A DNA stretch of 64,000 nucleotides from the NCBI GenBank assembly GCA_019055375.1, contig JAHQIW010001307.1, positions 62,001-126,000 on the forward strand, written 5' to 3'. Under the pieces are notes generated by a model that worked only from the letters and a program-made list of their open reading frames with translations, had not been told where the DNA came from and ran no database searches. This DNA comes from Parelaphostrongylus tenuis. Its lineage: Eukaryota > Nematoda > Chromadorea > Rhabditida > Metastrongylidae. Position numbers and translations under genes: made by a program. Below are positions 1-10,669 of the stretch, piece after piece. Numbering within the stretch: position 1 is the stretch's first letter; each line of letters begins with the position of its first letter.

Positions 1-28
1 AGCCCCAACTAGGATTCTAAATGGGAGG

Positions 29-235
29 GGGTCTGTGGCCGAGTGGATGTGGCGTTCGTTGCAGCGCTGTGCGGGGTCGATCCACAACTCCAAAACCCTC
101 TGGCAGTCAACGAACGCCCTATGGGACGTCGCGGTACGGCTATCCTCCAGATTGCAAGGAGGCCCGTCTGATCACTATCTCACGACGTTCAAGAAGAAGA
201 CGAAAAATCAAATTCATAGCTAGAGGCACTAAGTT
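29..235 (+). repeat. tRNA-derived SINE, family A copy
   Basis: A box-A-like GTGGCCGAGTGG (Leu/Ser tRNA-like) near position 37 is followed by a box-B-like GGGGTCGATCC. The tRNA-unrelated body (CTATCCTCCAGATTGCAAGG, then AAGAAGAAGACGAAAAATC) recurs at 788-1025, 35398-35610, 44075-44310, 46620-46850 and 49110-49340. The family assignment rests on comparison of copies inside this window only. Confidence 0.7.
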
Positions 236-339
236 TGCACAATGAGAAAAAGATGAAACGGTTCAAATAAAGTGCCAATAAAAAATGTGGACAAGTAGGG
301 CTTAATGGACGAGTGCCTAATGGTGTTTAACACGGCTCA

Positions 340-650
340 AAGCGAGGTTCCCGTCACTCTCTGAAAATCAATATCGAACGCCCCACGGAGCCACCCAGCC
401 TGGCTATCTCGGGACGGCAAGGAGATGTACTCGACAAGATTCCACGTCGTTCACGAGTGAGATGAAATTTTCAGGCCAGTGAGGAGACGAACTGAATGCT
501 AGAAGTACCGGGACACGCACAGCAAAAAATAATTTATGACGTGGGTCAAATATGGTGCATAACTTTACTCTTACCGCTTTATCTGAACGTCGTTGAATAC
601 TGGTCAAGCACGTCTTCCCGCAATCTCGACGACAACCAGACTTTAATTGA
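340..650. repeat. Degraded SINE family A fragments, two orientations
   Basis: Positions about 400-535 match the 3' half of family A on the plus strand (GGCTATCTCGGGACGGCAAG, then GAATGCTAGAAGTACCGGGA). Positions about 575-640 match the same segment on the minus strand (GTCGTTGAATACTGGTCAAG). The two lie tail to tail and are diverged. Confidence 0.5.
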
Positions 651-724
651 AAGGTGAGGGGGTACGGGAGCATTTCCGCGTCGTGCCACGCCGAGCATTC
701 CTGGCCACTCGACCACAGATCCCT

Positions 725-785
725 TATTAAATTGTATATAGTATTTATTATTTATTTATTTATATTTATTTACATATTTACAGGA
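725..785. repeat. AT-rich (ATTT)n-type low-complexity tract
   Basis: A run of TTTATTTATTTAT-type repeats separates two family A SINE fragments. It probably began as a SINE 3' tail or a microsatellite. Confidence 0.5.
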
Positions 786-787
786 CC

Positions 788-1025
788 AGTCATTAATTTC
801 TCTTGTGCGGATCCCAGTACTTCTAACATTCAATTCGTTTTTTTCGTCTTCTTCTTCAATGACGTAGAATACTGGTCGTGCACGTCTCCTTGCAATCTCA
901 AGGATAGCCGGGCTGCGGCGTTCCATAGGGCGTTCGTTGCTGACTGCCGAAGAGTGTTGTGGGGTGCAGCTCGGCTCCAAGAGTGGCGAGACGAGCATCA
1001 CAACCACTCGGCCACGCGCCACCAA
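788..1025 (-). repeat. SINE family A copy, near full length
   Basis: Read on the minus strand it begins CCGAGTGGTTGTGATGCTCG (box A). It continues through AACGAACGCCCTATGGAACG and ATTCTACGTCATTGAAGAAG and ends GAAGTACTGGGATCCGCACA. It is one of the best preserved family A copies, and apparent coding on either strand here is repeat sequence. Confidence 0.7.
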
Positions 1026-1029
1026 CAAA

Positions 1030-1625
1030 CAAATAAAAGCCTTTTCGAACGGATAAAAAAACATATAAAAAATCGACTAAAAAGGGAACGAACAGGAACT
1101 CACCATATACCACACATTTGTTCGTGTTTGATTTTACAAAGCACATTGTTTATTTCTAGAAGGATTTCGTACGGGGTCGATCCAGACATTCTCTAGCAAT
1201 CCCTAAACATAACAGTCACATGACAACGCTGATTGTAACAGCGCGAGTCAGAGATTAGAGGAGGATAAAAAACGGACAGAACTGCCAAACACAACAAAAT
1301 TTTTCTAATAAAGACTACAAAAAATCAAGGGGGTGCACCTTCTCGCGGTGAATACGAATGTCCGGCTAGAGTTCCCCCACATTGATCTCCTACGGCTGAT
1401 CTACGAATTGAAATATTTTTATTCTTGGCGCTCGCAAATCGTTTAAAGGACGGGGTATTTCCAGAGGAGCGCGATAACACTGACTCGATGACCTCAGACT
1501 CGGCTCTTTAACTGGTGAAACCCACGTCGTCGAATGTAGCCGACCCAGACTTGTTCTAGTCCTCGTGTTACTCCCTTCTATCGACCGCTTTCTTAACGAT
1601 CCGATCAAAATGATATGATCTGGTT
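1030..1625. other. Intergenic, nothing recognised
   Basis: No exon-like stretch with splice sites, RNA gene or known repeat was recognised. A short minus-strand open frame has no recognisable motif. Confidence 0.4.
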
Positions 1626-1627
1626 AA

Positions 1628-1708
1628 GATATAACCAGTTTTGACCCGCTAGGTCTAGTGCTTTGGCGGGTATAGCACTAGACGTAACAGGTCAAAACAT
1701 GTTATATC
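1628..1708. repeat. 81-nt imperfect hairpin (small foldback or pre-miRNA-like)
   Basis: The left arm 1628-1662 (GATATAACCAGTTTTGACCC onward) and right arm 1674-1708 are reverse complements at 30 of 35 positions without gaps, leaving an 11-nt loop. The mismatches form two small internal bulges. The geometry resembles a nematode microRNA precursor, but a short foldback transposon remnant is equally possible. Confidence 0.45.
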
Positions 1709-1709
1709 C

Positions 1710-2329
1710 TCGTATTGTTATTATTTTTTTTAGTTTCAAGTAAGAGAGTAGTAAGTCTACATTAATTGTAGTAGAATTCTTTTGTAAGTCCAAAGAGTTG
1801 TTAACAATTATACGTTAGTGAGCCATTACGATACGAAATGGGATTGGAAGAGAAGCACTCAGAAAGAACTGAAACATAGAATTTTGATGACTCATCTCGC
1901 GTAGCCGACGCGAGCTTGGTAATACTAGTAGTAGATGTTGTATAAGCCCTCCCAGATGGTTTACTGCCTCACTGTGGCTGGGAGCTGATCCTGGATGTCG
2001 GACTGTGCGGGTACTGCGGGAAGCTCAATCCCCCTCCCACCCCTCCCACATCCCTCCGCCCAACAGGGGTCACCTAAGCTGAGAAGTAGTCCGACGTTTC
2101 CACGCGGAAAGCCCAGCTAAGAGTAAACCGTACCAGGAATCACCATCGTCTTGGTAGATGTTAGTCACAAGTTGATGATTTCCCTCTGATCCATAAGGGC
2201 CGGTGATTGCTTTAATCTGGTGACGACATGGGGGAGCTCGCTTAGGCTTAGCTCGGGACTTCGAGGGACAAAACATCTAAATCAGCACAGTTTCCATGTG
2301 CTGGGGCTCGCACTGTTAGTGAAGATGAA
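1710..2329. other. Intergenic, nothing recognised
   Basis: The stretch includes a C-rich patch at about 2025-2065. No coding or RNA feature could be supported. Confidence 0.4.
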
Positions 2330-2450
2330 GAGGTTTTTTCGAAAGCCGACCACCGTGGGGCTGTAGCCAGAAATTTCAGCTTTCGAATGATTACTACGAC
2401 TCTTCTGGAAAGTTCCTCTCTAGCGAATGAGATCAATTTTTCAACAAGGC
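2330..2450. repeat. Arm of MITE family G
   Basis: CCGTGGGGCTGTAGCC, then TTCGAATGATTACTA and CTAGCGAATGAGATC match the terminal inverted repeats of the elements at 19866-20250, 23649-24156 and 37845-38446. Only one arm was recognised here. Confidence 0.5.
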
Positions 2451-2699
2451 CTACTTTTTTTTCTACTGCGCTTAGAACACAAACTTATTCCTAATTTCAT
2501 CAGACCCAGGAAGTTAGAAGTATTCTGCTTACCGAATCTAAGTCTGCTAATACCACTACTAATACTGCTACTTCTACCTTTGCCAGTCTCACCTCAGCTA
2601 AACAAGTTACCTTTGAAATTCACTTTACACTTCATTTGACCCTTATCATAGATTTTTCGCTGTTGGATCTGAGTTTTCTAGCATTTGATTCGTTTCATC

Positions 2700-2830
2700 G
2701 TTTGCTGGCGGTTTTCACCTTTTTCACGAGCGTCGTAGAATACTGATCGAGTACGTTTCCTTGCAGTTTCGAGGATAGCCAGGCTGAAGCGTCCTAGAAC
2801 GTATTGGAGGTGGCGGAAAATCAGTCTCGC
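2700..2830 (-). repeat. SINE family A fragment
   Basis: GCGTCGTAGAATACTGATCG and CGAGGATAGCCAGGCTGAAG match the family A body on the minus strand. The box A end is missing or too diverged to see. Confidence 0.5.
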
Positions 2831-3079
2831 ACCGATCATCATTAGCCGCGTGGCTAATGCTCCCCCACCTATTCCTAACCATCTCAGGACCGACCCTCAG
2901 GAACTCTAGACGGTTTGGTCCGCCTCCTCCACATCTCTAACCACCGCGTGAAAACGCGTTAAATGTACTAGTAAATCATTTTAATTACATCATTATTTCC
3001 ATACTTATGACTACATGATGTATTTATATATAACTTGACATAAGAGAATAACGATAATACAACTGGAGTAATAAAACAA

Positions 3080-3470
3080 TAAGTGCAATGCATTTCCACG
3101 CTGTGGGTTATAGCCGCAAAGGAGGTGGGTCCGCGTTTCTGTAAAGGCTGAATTTGGTTGGATACTAGGATGCCTGCGAGTGGTAGCTACTAAGACGGCG
3201 ACCATTCCTCGTACGGTTCACTCTTAGCTGGGTTTTCGGGTGGAAACGTCGGATGCCTCCTCAGCTTGGGTAGCTTTGCGGGGGGGATCACACCTCCCGC
3301 TGTACGCCGCAGTCCGACAATCAGGAACACCTCTCAGCTTGGATGAGGCGATTAACCATTTGGGAGGATTTTTGAGATTAACATATATCAATCTTCCAAT
3401 CCTATCTAATTCGTTTTCTCGCGTCCGTCGTTCATAAAGATCCTCACGGATCCGTGCGTAATTGGTTGCT
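3080..3470. repeat. Dispersed repeat R1, copy 1
   Basis: The segment around GGGTGGAAACGTCGGATGCC, then CCCGCTGTACGCCGCAGTCC, is repeated in the same orientation at 18090-18430. Both contain GAGTNGTAGCYACYAANACGGC, GGTGGAAACGTCGGA and a diverged GGCGATTAACCATTTGGGAGG-like stretch. Element class is unknown. Overlapping open frames on both strands have no family signature. Confidence 0.5.
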
Positions 3471-3784
3471 ACCTGAGAATCTTCGTCCTCGGATGTCACT
3501 GCATAACAGTCGGTCCAGTTCATTCTTTTTGGATTCGTGGAATTAGTGGCCCTAGGGAATTCTCGTGATTTTGATACATGAAACCACTAGCTTTTCAATA
3601 TCGAAGCTTCTAAGCTAAGAGTGATGCCCAACCTCCTCGACTTCAGAGGAATGGGAGACTCGGTTCGATGCGGGCTTCAGCCTTTTTTATATTACATAAG
3701 ATTTCATGTTTGACTACCCTTGTAGCTGTGTTAAATGTCTTGATTAGGTATCCGACGATGCTGAGCATTTTGCAAAACTATGAA

Positions 3785-3860
3785 CCTTACGCGGATTTTG
3801 AACCCGCGTTTCACCCACGCCAGAGTGCGTGCTACCGATACATCACCGAGGCCACAGCTC
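3785..3860 (-). repeat. SINE family C (tRNA-like) copy
   Basis: On the minus strand: GATGTATCGGTAGCACGCAC (box A region), then GAAACGCGGGTTCAAAATCC (box B region). This matches the family C heads at 22040, 26097, 40012, 63412 and 63785. Confidence 0.5.
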
Positions 3861-3864
3861 TACT

Positions 3865-4195
3865 ATTCTTCGTTTGACATAAGGCATTCTTGTTTGTACT
3901 ATCGCGGGACTTGTGCTCCGCTGCTTGCATTCCAGAGATGGACAATACCATTCGGAAGCCAGCCACGACCAAATCCATGTCACAGTAAACTCCGGCGTGC
4001 TGTGGATGACTATTTTCTCACCGACAATTACAAAAATAGTTCCTCATAGTAAAAGTGCAATTCTTTTTGCATTCTTCGACCGATTGAAGCCCACTGAGTT
4101 GTGGATAACGAATAACCTAAGTAAATGAATTACAAGTGTCAGCTTGAGTCAATGGTACTATGGACGATATGGGTGATTGACGTGCACGCATAACA
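3865..4195. other. Intergenic, nothing recognised
   Basis: No feature with splice signals or repeat identity was found. Confidence 0.35.
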
Positions 4196-4199
4196 CAAT

Positions 4200-4335
4200 G
4201 ATTAGAGGTTTTCTGCAACACACAGATGCTCATTAGTTCGATGCCTCGTCCGGGCTGACCGCGCCTTCCGTCCCATCGGGGTCGGCATATTGATACAAGA
4301 CTCGTCTGGAATAATAGCGCACTGGCTTGATACAG
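4200..4335 (+). repeat. SINE family B fragment
   Basis: TTAGTTCGATGCCTCGTCCG, CCATCGGGGTCGGCATATTG and ATACAAGACTCGTCTGGAAT follow the family B order (box B, GGGGTCGGTAAATTGGTAC, AGACTTGTCTGGGAGGATAA). Confidence 0.5.
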
Positions 4336-4339
4336 CAGT

Positions 4340-5635
4340 GAGGTTTTATGCTCTGTCCTTTCATGGTGTCTTGTCCTCATTCTCCACAAATCCCTCGTTT
4401 CTTCAGTAGGTAATTTTATATCACAATTATAGATTGTAGCGACATTCGTATCCGAAGAACCACACTACTCAAAGGGACTACTTTTCGTTCCATGAACAAT
4501 AATCTTTAACCAGGTCTATTGCTGTCTTTCCATACATTTGTACTCTTTTTGTAATTTGCACATTACTCTACATCAATGGATATATATTTGTAACACCATA
4601 CTATCGCTATATGCTCAATCTGATTGAGTAATTTTTATTGCCAGAAGCTAGATGACCCTGCAAACCGACTTTTATCTAATCTCGGCATTACCAATCAGTT
4701 GTACTCTTTTCTGTGATCTAGTTAATACTTGAGCCGAATCCTTAGTATTAGCTAAATCCTGAAGGAACCTATTATCAAGTTACTCTGCTTTTACAAAGTG
4801 GCATTGGTGAGCTGTCAGAGATTGTTGACACATATTTTTCTGGCTTTCTTTCCCTAGTATCTCAACATTCTTGACTTCTTGAAAACTGTTTTGGGTTCCC
4901 TGAAGATTGCGAACATCTGTATGCTGTTCACTTAGGCTGAAAAAGTCTTCAAGAGAAAAACCCCCCGATCCGATTTATTGTATGAACTAAGTACAATGCA
5001 TTCCTTTTTATCTGAAACATCTTTTCGCATCAATTGCTCTGAAGTCATCTTTATCAGATGAAAATCTTCTGTAATATTGGAAAAGAAGCAGCAACTAATC
5101 TTGTTCTCAAAAAATAGCTCATATTTTTAGCTATTATTCCATTAACTTAATCGATAGGTAGCGATCTCGGTGTCTTTGAGAGAAAAGTCCGTTTTCTAAT
5201 ATCAATCTCGCTTATATTCATATAATTTTTCAATTCTTGTAAAATAATTCTCGCTTCGCATAGGTGCTATAAACCTCTTTGTGTTTCCGTTACTGTAAAA
5301 TTTATATAAAGGTTTAATTATCCATGCGAGAGGTTCACACGGTGAGCATGTACTAAGTTTTGCGTGACAGATTGGAGCTGTAATATTCCCGCACAGTTAG
5401 AAAACAATCTATGATGGCAAGTCATCAGCCAACGCATTATGTAAATAAGGAAATAATAGTGCAATTTTTGACTTTGTTTTTCTGCCCGATCTTCATTTCA
5501 ACGTTACAGTACTGTACGAAATATAACTACAAGAGTACAAGAGCGCTGAGATACAAGCAAATCTCCGAGTGTGAGATGTTTTTGAATCAGCGATAGGAGG
5601 GCAACCTACGATATGATATCAGCTTAGTGCAAGAG
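4340..5635. other. AT-rich intergenic DNA, little recognised
   Basis: Positions 4556-4620 (GCACATTACTCTACATCAAT, then TTTGTAACACCATACTATCG) resemble the 3' tail of family C. Otherwise no gene, RNA or repeat was recognised. Confidence 0.4.
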
Positions 5636-5639
5636 CAAT

Positions 5640-6330
5640 TGCGGAATTGAAAAGAATTTGAAACCGCAATTACTTTTGTGATTTGCTTCGAATGGCGACA
5701 ATGGTTGAGTGGTCGACGTTGAGTTCTTTTGTGAGATCTCGTGTAGTTCAAGAGGATCAGCTGCGATGATAGTTCGCCATGATTTCTGATGAGGATGCTA
5801 CAAAAGTAACTACGATTTATTCATCGTTTGAATGCGTTTCATTTACGAAAACTTTTGGACCACCGCAGCACGTCAGTAGTGCCTGGGCCAAAAGCATTGT
5901 TGGTGTTGCGTGTTTCCTCTGCTGTTCTGCGACCCATTTCAAACTCGAGTAAGAAAATTGCTCGAAATTACTTTTGGCTAATAATACTTCCATAGTCTAA
6001 CATAAAAATAAAATAGACAGCAAGTATTATGTCATTAACCCTTTGAGGACCAACGTTAATAGACAGGCGGCGTTGCGCGGCAGTCGCAGGAGGCGGCATC
6101 TGCATGTCTGGCTGTATGCGCCTGCTTTCCAACAAGATACGCTGGCGTTCCCTCGAGTCGCGGCGCCACCATTCCAGTAGCTTAGTGAGACCTGACGTCT
6201 CGTGGCACGGTACGAAACGTACCGTCTGGTCCTTAAAAGGTTAACAACAAAATCAAGCGAGAAATGCACATAAAATGATGCACGACATACCACAATTATG
6301 TCAGAATATATGCCAATATCAAACGGCGCA
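5640..6330 (-). pseudogene. Mariner-type transposase relic, N-terminal part, split by a MITE
   Basis: Minus-strand translation around 5690-5790 gives TTRDLTKELNVDHSTI, the helix-turn-helix core of mariner/SETMAR-type transposases (family pattern TTRELAEELNVSHSTV). The flanks share sequence with the second relic at 9545-10400: CGACCCATTTCAAA, CCATAGTCTAA, ATAATAGACAGCAAG-like and ATATCAAACGGC. Frameshifts and stops make it non-coding. A TTAA-flanked MITE (6039-6240) sits inside it. The catalytic D,D motifs were not found. Confidence 0.6.
6039..6240. mobile_element. piggyBac-like MITE with TTAA target duplication
   Basis: The element starts CCCTTTGAGGACCAACG and ends with the reverse complement of CCTTTTAAGGACCAGACG. 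It is bounded by TTAA at 6035-6038 and 6241-6244. TTAA duplication with C-rich termini is characteristic of the piggyBac superfamily. The 202-bp body is GC-rich and has no coding capacity. A second copy in opposite orientation lies at 25554-25724. Comparison with the uninterrupted mariner copy near 10240 supports the insertion. Confidence 0.75.
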
Positions 6331-6339
6331 GTTTAGCAA

Positions 6340-6860
6340 TGTATGAGCCGCTTTGAATTCTACCAACCTAATAACTACTGGGTTATCGCATATTCGGAGC
6401 CATTAAAGGTTTCAAGTTTTCCTCGTATCTCAGCATTCTTGTGGCTAGTTCTCGTCGTAAATTATTTGGTTTGGTTGAAATCCATGATAAATGTGCTCCA
6501 TCAAGCCATGATTTGTTGCTTAAGAGCACGGGTGGATCGTTTCAGACAAGATCTGTGGCTAGTTTTTCTTGATAGCTGCTTCGATAATCTAGCATGCAAT
6601 CTTCTAACACAAGCTGTAATGAAGCCATAGTCTCAGGGCGAAAAATCTCGCTTCGATCCATAAGAGTCCAGTGATTGCCTGTGGTGATGCCACAGAGAGT
6701 CCAGTGACTGCCTGTGGTGATGATTACCTTGTGTGATGATCTTGCGACTCGAGGGAATAAAGTAAGGGCAGACCAGTAGATCACACGTGGAATAGGGTAC
6801 CTCTCCAGAGTTTTTCAGAAAAATGAATCATTATTTGAAAAGTTTTATTCTTATGAATCA
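6340..6860. other. Intergenic, nothing recognised
   Basis: A short imperfect tandem (AGAGTCCAGTGATTGCCTGT, about 30-nt unit, two copies) lies at 6663-6720. No gene was seen. Confidence 0.4.
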
Positions 6861-6864
6861 ACGG

Positions 6865-7090
6865 ATGTGATAGCGAATTGGTTAGTGATGCAGTCTAACA
6901 GTAAGCAAGCTGGTAATTCGGTGCTGTCGTTGAACGCTCTCTTGTACTTCACGTGAGAGCGCTTTAGGTCGGCTACTTTACGTGGTGAATTGACTCGACC
7001 AGATTTAACTTCACTCATAATGAAGATGATATCCTCAGGCGGCAGCCATAACAGCGCAGGAAGTGTTTGAAAACTTTGTTAGAGGGCCAA
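6865..7090 (+). repeat. tRNA-like SINE, variant of family A
   Basis: GATAGCGAATTGGTTAGTGA (box-A-like), followed by GAACGCTCT and GGTCGGCTACTTTACG, parallels the copy at 16025-16290 (AATAGCGCAGCGGTTAGTGA, GGAACGTCTTAGCTCGGCTA). Both end with AAGATGATATCCTCAGG- or AAGACGGAATCCTCAAGG-type sequence. Confidence 0.5.
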
Positions 7091-7244
7091 TACTAGGAAA
7101 CGAAGTGAATGCAATAAGTACTGGAAATGCTCACAGTAATTATGATCATGAGTTGTGTAACATAAGAATTGAAAAACTGCAGCATGGCTGTGTAGTGCAG
7201 ATTCATCATTAAAGAATTTTTTTCATTCAAGTAATATAAGATCG

Positions 7245-7335
7245 GGGTGCTGGGCCGAGTGGTTGTGATAATCGTCGCGGCACGCGTGGAGCGGAGCTGC
7301 AAATTCTTTGCAAAAGTCCGAAGTTTGACTTCTTG
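7245..7335 (+). repeat. SINE family A head fragment
   Basis: GGTGCTGGGCCGAGTGGTTG, then TGATAATCGTCGCGGCACGC is a clear family A box A region. The rest of the element is absent or unrecognisable. Confidence 0.55.
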
Positions 7336-7339
7336 TATC

Positions 7340-9540
7340 TTGGAGTTGTTGGATGCCAGCTGTAAGTCTCTTGCATCAAAATCATTCACTTACTGCTGCA
7401 CCTTGGGGAAATATAGATGCCTACTAGCATTTTAGACTTATTTTGAGAATATAATCTCGCATGGATCCAAGAAAAAGTGCAAAAATGCACGAATTTTTTT
7501 TTGCCTATTATTCACGACAACGTTTCCATACATTGATTGGTTCTTGAAAATCTTCTTCTCATCCATTTCCTTACTCGGTAATTCTACGGGGGAAAATTTA
7601 TCGACTGCGAAAGACTTCATTTTTTTTTGATGCAATGCTTAGTTTGTAAAAAACTTAACGACTTCAGCAATAGTCTATAGATTCTGCATGGACCAATTTC
7701 TGGGTTTTAGCCTAACTTTTCGTAATAGGTCAATTTCTTATACATTAGAACTTTTGGTACCATACACCCGATAAGGAAAAGCTTCAATATCCGCTGAAAG
7801 TGCAAATGGCGAGGTTTTTTTGCGGGATTCATTCAAAAGTAAAGTATTCCCATTTCCTTCTCCAATCCATCAATCCGTGAAAGCATAGACGGATATGGCC
7901 CTTGCGTCGTGTTTTTTTCTACGTCCTTCACGAATGTGCCATTAGAAGACCGATGGAATAATATGTTTCCTTGCGTGACGAGACTGAATCTGACGTTTAT
8001 GTGGCAAAAGTGCACCATTACATTGAAAATGACGAGCCCGTAATAAGTTCCAATAGTTTGTGAAGGGAATTTAATTGGTAATAATTTCCTTATATAGATG
8101 TACACTTAGGACGGGTGAAGAATGGAGCAGCAAAATGTATTTTTCTTGTGAATGTAGTTTCCTTCTGCATTCCGGGGGAACATCATTGCTCATCACAACA
8201 ATAGCAGGGTAATTTTAAAACTGAACAAGATGACTAGTATAATTCAACACATGTGGATGACTAAACTTCAAGTCGTGTCATTGACGCGAGAACGAAATGG
8301 GCGCTGAAATTAGTGGCTATTTGTAATCCGTATTGAGTAATGGCGCAGTGAACTAGTTTTTTGAGGTCGTCGTTCTGTTGTTTGGTTCACAAATTAAGAA
8401 AACTGCTTCGAAAGGGCCTAAAGGGTTAGAAAATTATTCTAAAGTGTTAAACTCGAAGGGTCGTGCTTACCGAAGTCTATGCATACTGGGTGTGGAAGAT
8501 CGAACTCTATGCTATAGTGTCCACACAGTCGCGAATGTCTCAAGCTTCTATTATGTAAAATTTGAATAGGGTTATTCAAGTGCAGTGAAGTTAGGTAGGC
8601 TTCGCTGCCGCGCCTCGTAGTCTTTTGTATCTCATCTGGTTATTCTGCTTTGCAATTAATTTCATAATCGTCGTTGTTCACCAGGGAACTATAGAATGTC
8701 AAAGACAATTCCACATGCTTGACAACTGATTAGGAATGACGACATTGTGTAGTCTAAACGGGTCTGTATAAGCTTCAAACTCATTCCAATATTGCTCTTT
8801 ATGAGGACGTCAGAAATTGAAATTTGATGCAACTTTAGTGGATCGCAGAAGTTTTCAAAAAACATCAACATTTATCAACGGCGATTTGAGCTGACATCTT
8901 ACACCACATGAAATATAGCGTGCCCAAACATTTCGTTGCCCGAATATCGACAGAGAGCGAGAAATAAAAGAATTCATGGTTTTTAGAAGCTCAATTTTTG
9001 TAGTGATGAAGCGAGTAAATTAAAGTTTACTGTCTATCTGAGTCCATTAGTTTTACTCCTTTTGAGCAGTGTTGTGATGTAATAAATATACTCCTAAGAG
9101 TATTGAGTAGTATGCAAAAACATTCAATCCCCAAGCGGTAATTGAGTCATATTGTATTTGCATGGGCGCACTAATCTTAATGGTTTTTCCTTTTACCAAT
9201 AGATTCTTACGAGCATAGATGTTTTCGTTCCAAATCGAAATGTTTATTTTTGGCCACGTCATCTATGAAATGAATGTACGTCGTTGAAGTACCTAGGCTT
9301 ATTTTCCTGATGTCATAAAATTTGGTTTAGCACGTGAATTCATAATTTCATCAAATTTGAGCGATTTGCGAAAACTAGGCGAAAAAATAGAGGAGTCAGT
9401 CTGATGGTGGTTCCTGCCTCATACGTTTGGAGTGAAATAGTATCTTCACTTTGATAATATTTTCTTATTCTCTTAAGTTGACAGAGAAGATGATGGTTCG
9501 ATTTCATGATTATTAGATCGTTATAATTAGTCTCAAAAAA
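7340..9540. other. Long AT-rich intergenic stretch
   Basis: Several short open frames on both strands have no recognisable family, signal or splice structure. No RNA gene was seen. Confidence 0.4.
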
Positions 9541-9544
9541 TATT

Positions 9545-10400
9545 TATTAGTCGAAGTAAGAACCACCATATTCAAGCCATTTTTGTCAGCGGAAAGTGAG
9601 TTTATTTATTCATATAGCATAAAATTGATATCTCGAGATTTGAGGAACTCTTAGAAAGCTTTTTCTGCATCCTGTAGATGTGGACGTTGCCTCTGCAAGA
9701 TATCGAGATGCTTGGAGAAATGGTAGTTGGTGGGTAGGCGCCGAGGCCAGCGAATATGAAGGACGAAACAAAACTTCGTGTCTCAGTTCGTTAGACTTTA
9801 CTGAAGCGTTCGTTGTGCGGCATGTGGCTGTCGACTGGTTTTGAAAAATCGCCATTACTTTTGCACCAACATTTTTCGCTTTCCCTATCTGTTCAAATGG
9901 TGAACAACAGTAGATTTGTTAACAGTGCGTTTTTTTTGGCAGCATCCCATGTGCTATCAAGAATGTCAGCTTCGTTGATTGATTTTCTCATGACTCTGAT
10001 GAGGGTGGTAAAAAAGTAATTGCTGCTAATGCGTTATTGAAATGCGTTTCTTTTGCGAAACTACTCGAACAACCGTTGCACTGAATGCTCGTTATCGGTA
10101 ACTGGGCCATATACGTCGTTGATGTTACGAGTTTGCTGCTTTACGACCCATTTCAAATTCACGGTTTAAAACCGCCATAGCCTATACACCAATCAACATT
10201 TTTTTCCATAGTCTAAAATAGATATATAATAAACAGCAAGGCAAACGTCGTTAGAAATAGAACATAGAGCGAAAGTGTGCATCAAAATTGTTTATGACCT
10301 AAGCACATTTATCCAAGACTTCACTCCAATATCAAACGGCAAATTTCAACAGTGCAGAAATTGCCATTACTTTTACACCAAGCCGGTAACATTTGCTTAT
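9545..10400 (-). pseudogene. Mariner-type transposase relic, C-terminal part preserved
   Basis: Minus-strand reading across small frameshifts near 9560-9760 gives NYHFSKHLDI, then DAEKAF and EFLKSRDINF. This matches the mariner C-terminal pattern (DYHFFKHLDNFLQ, DAENAFQEFVESRSTDFY). The distal part near 10040-10250 shares the terminal region with the relic at 5640-6330, so the copy has an internal deletion. Stops in all frames rule out a functional gene. Confidence 0.6.
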
Positions 10401-10598
10401 CAGTGATTACTTTTATAACCATACCCAAGTCATGCCATATATGCAAGAGATATGTGATAGATAAAGTGTTCATTACACTGCATTGTATGATTTTGAAAAA
10501 AAAAGTAATGAAAACGTCCTTTCATCGTTATACCCCTTTGAGTGGAAGTAAGCTATAAAAAGCTTCAGTTTGAAAAAATAACATGAATATCGTTCAAA

Positions 10599-10666
10599 AG
10601 GCTCTACAGCTTTTTGAATTATTATTAATAAATCATCTGATTTATCAACACCCCGTTGTAGAGCCT
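10599..10666. repeat. Nested inverted repeat (cruciform-like)
   Basis: The outer stem AGGCTCTACA (10599-10608) pairs with TGTAGAGCCT (10657-10666). Inside it ATAAATCA pairs with TGATTTAT (10628-10645). It may be a relic of a small foldback element. No function is implied. Confidence 0.4.
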
Positions 10667-10669
10667 GTA

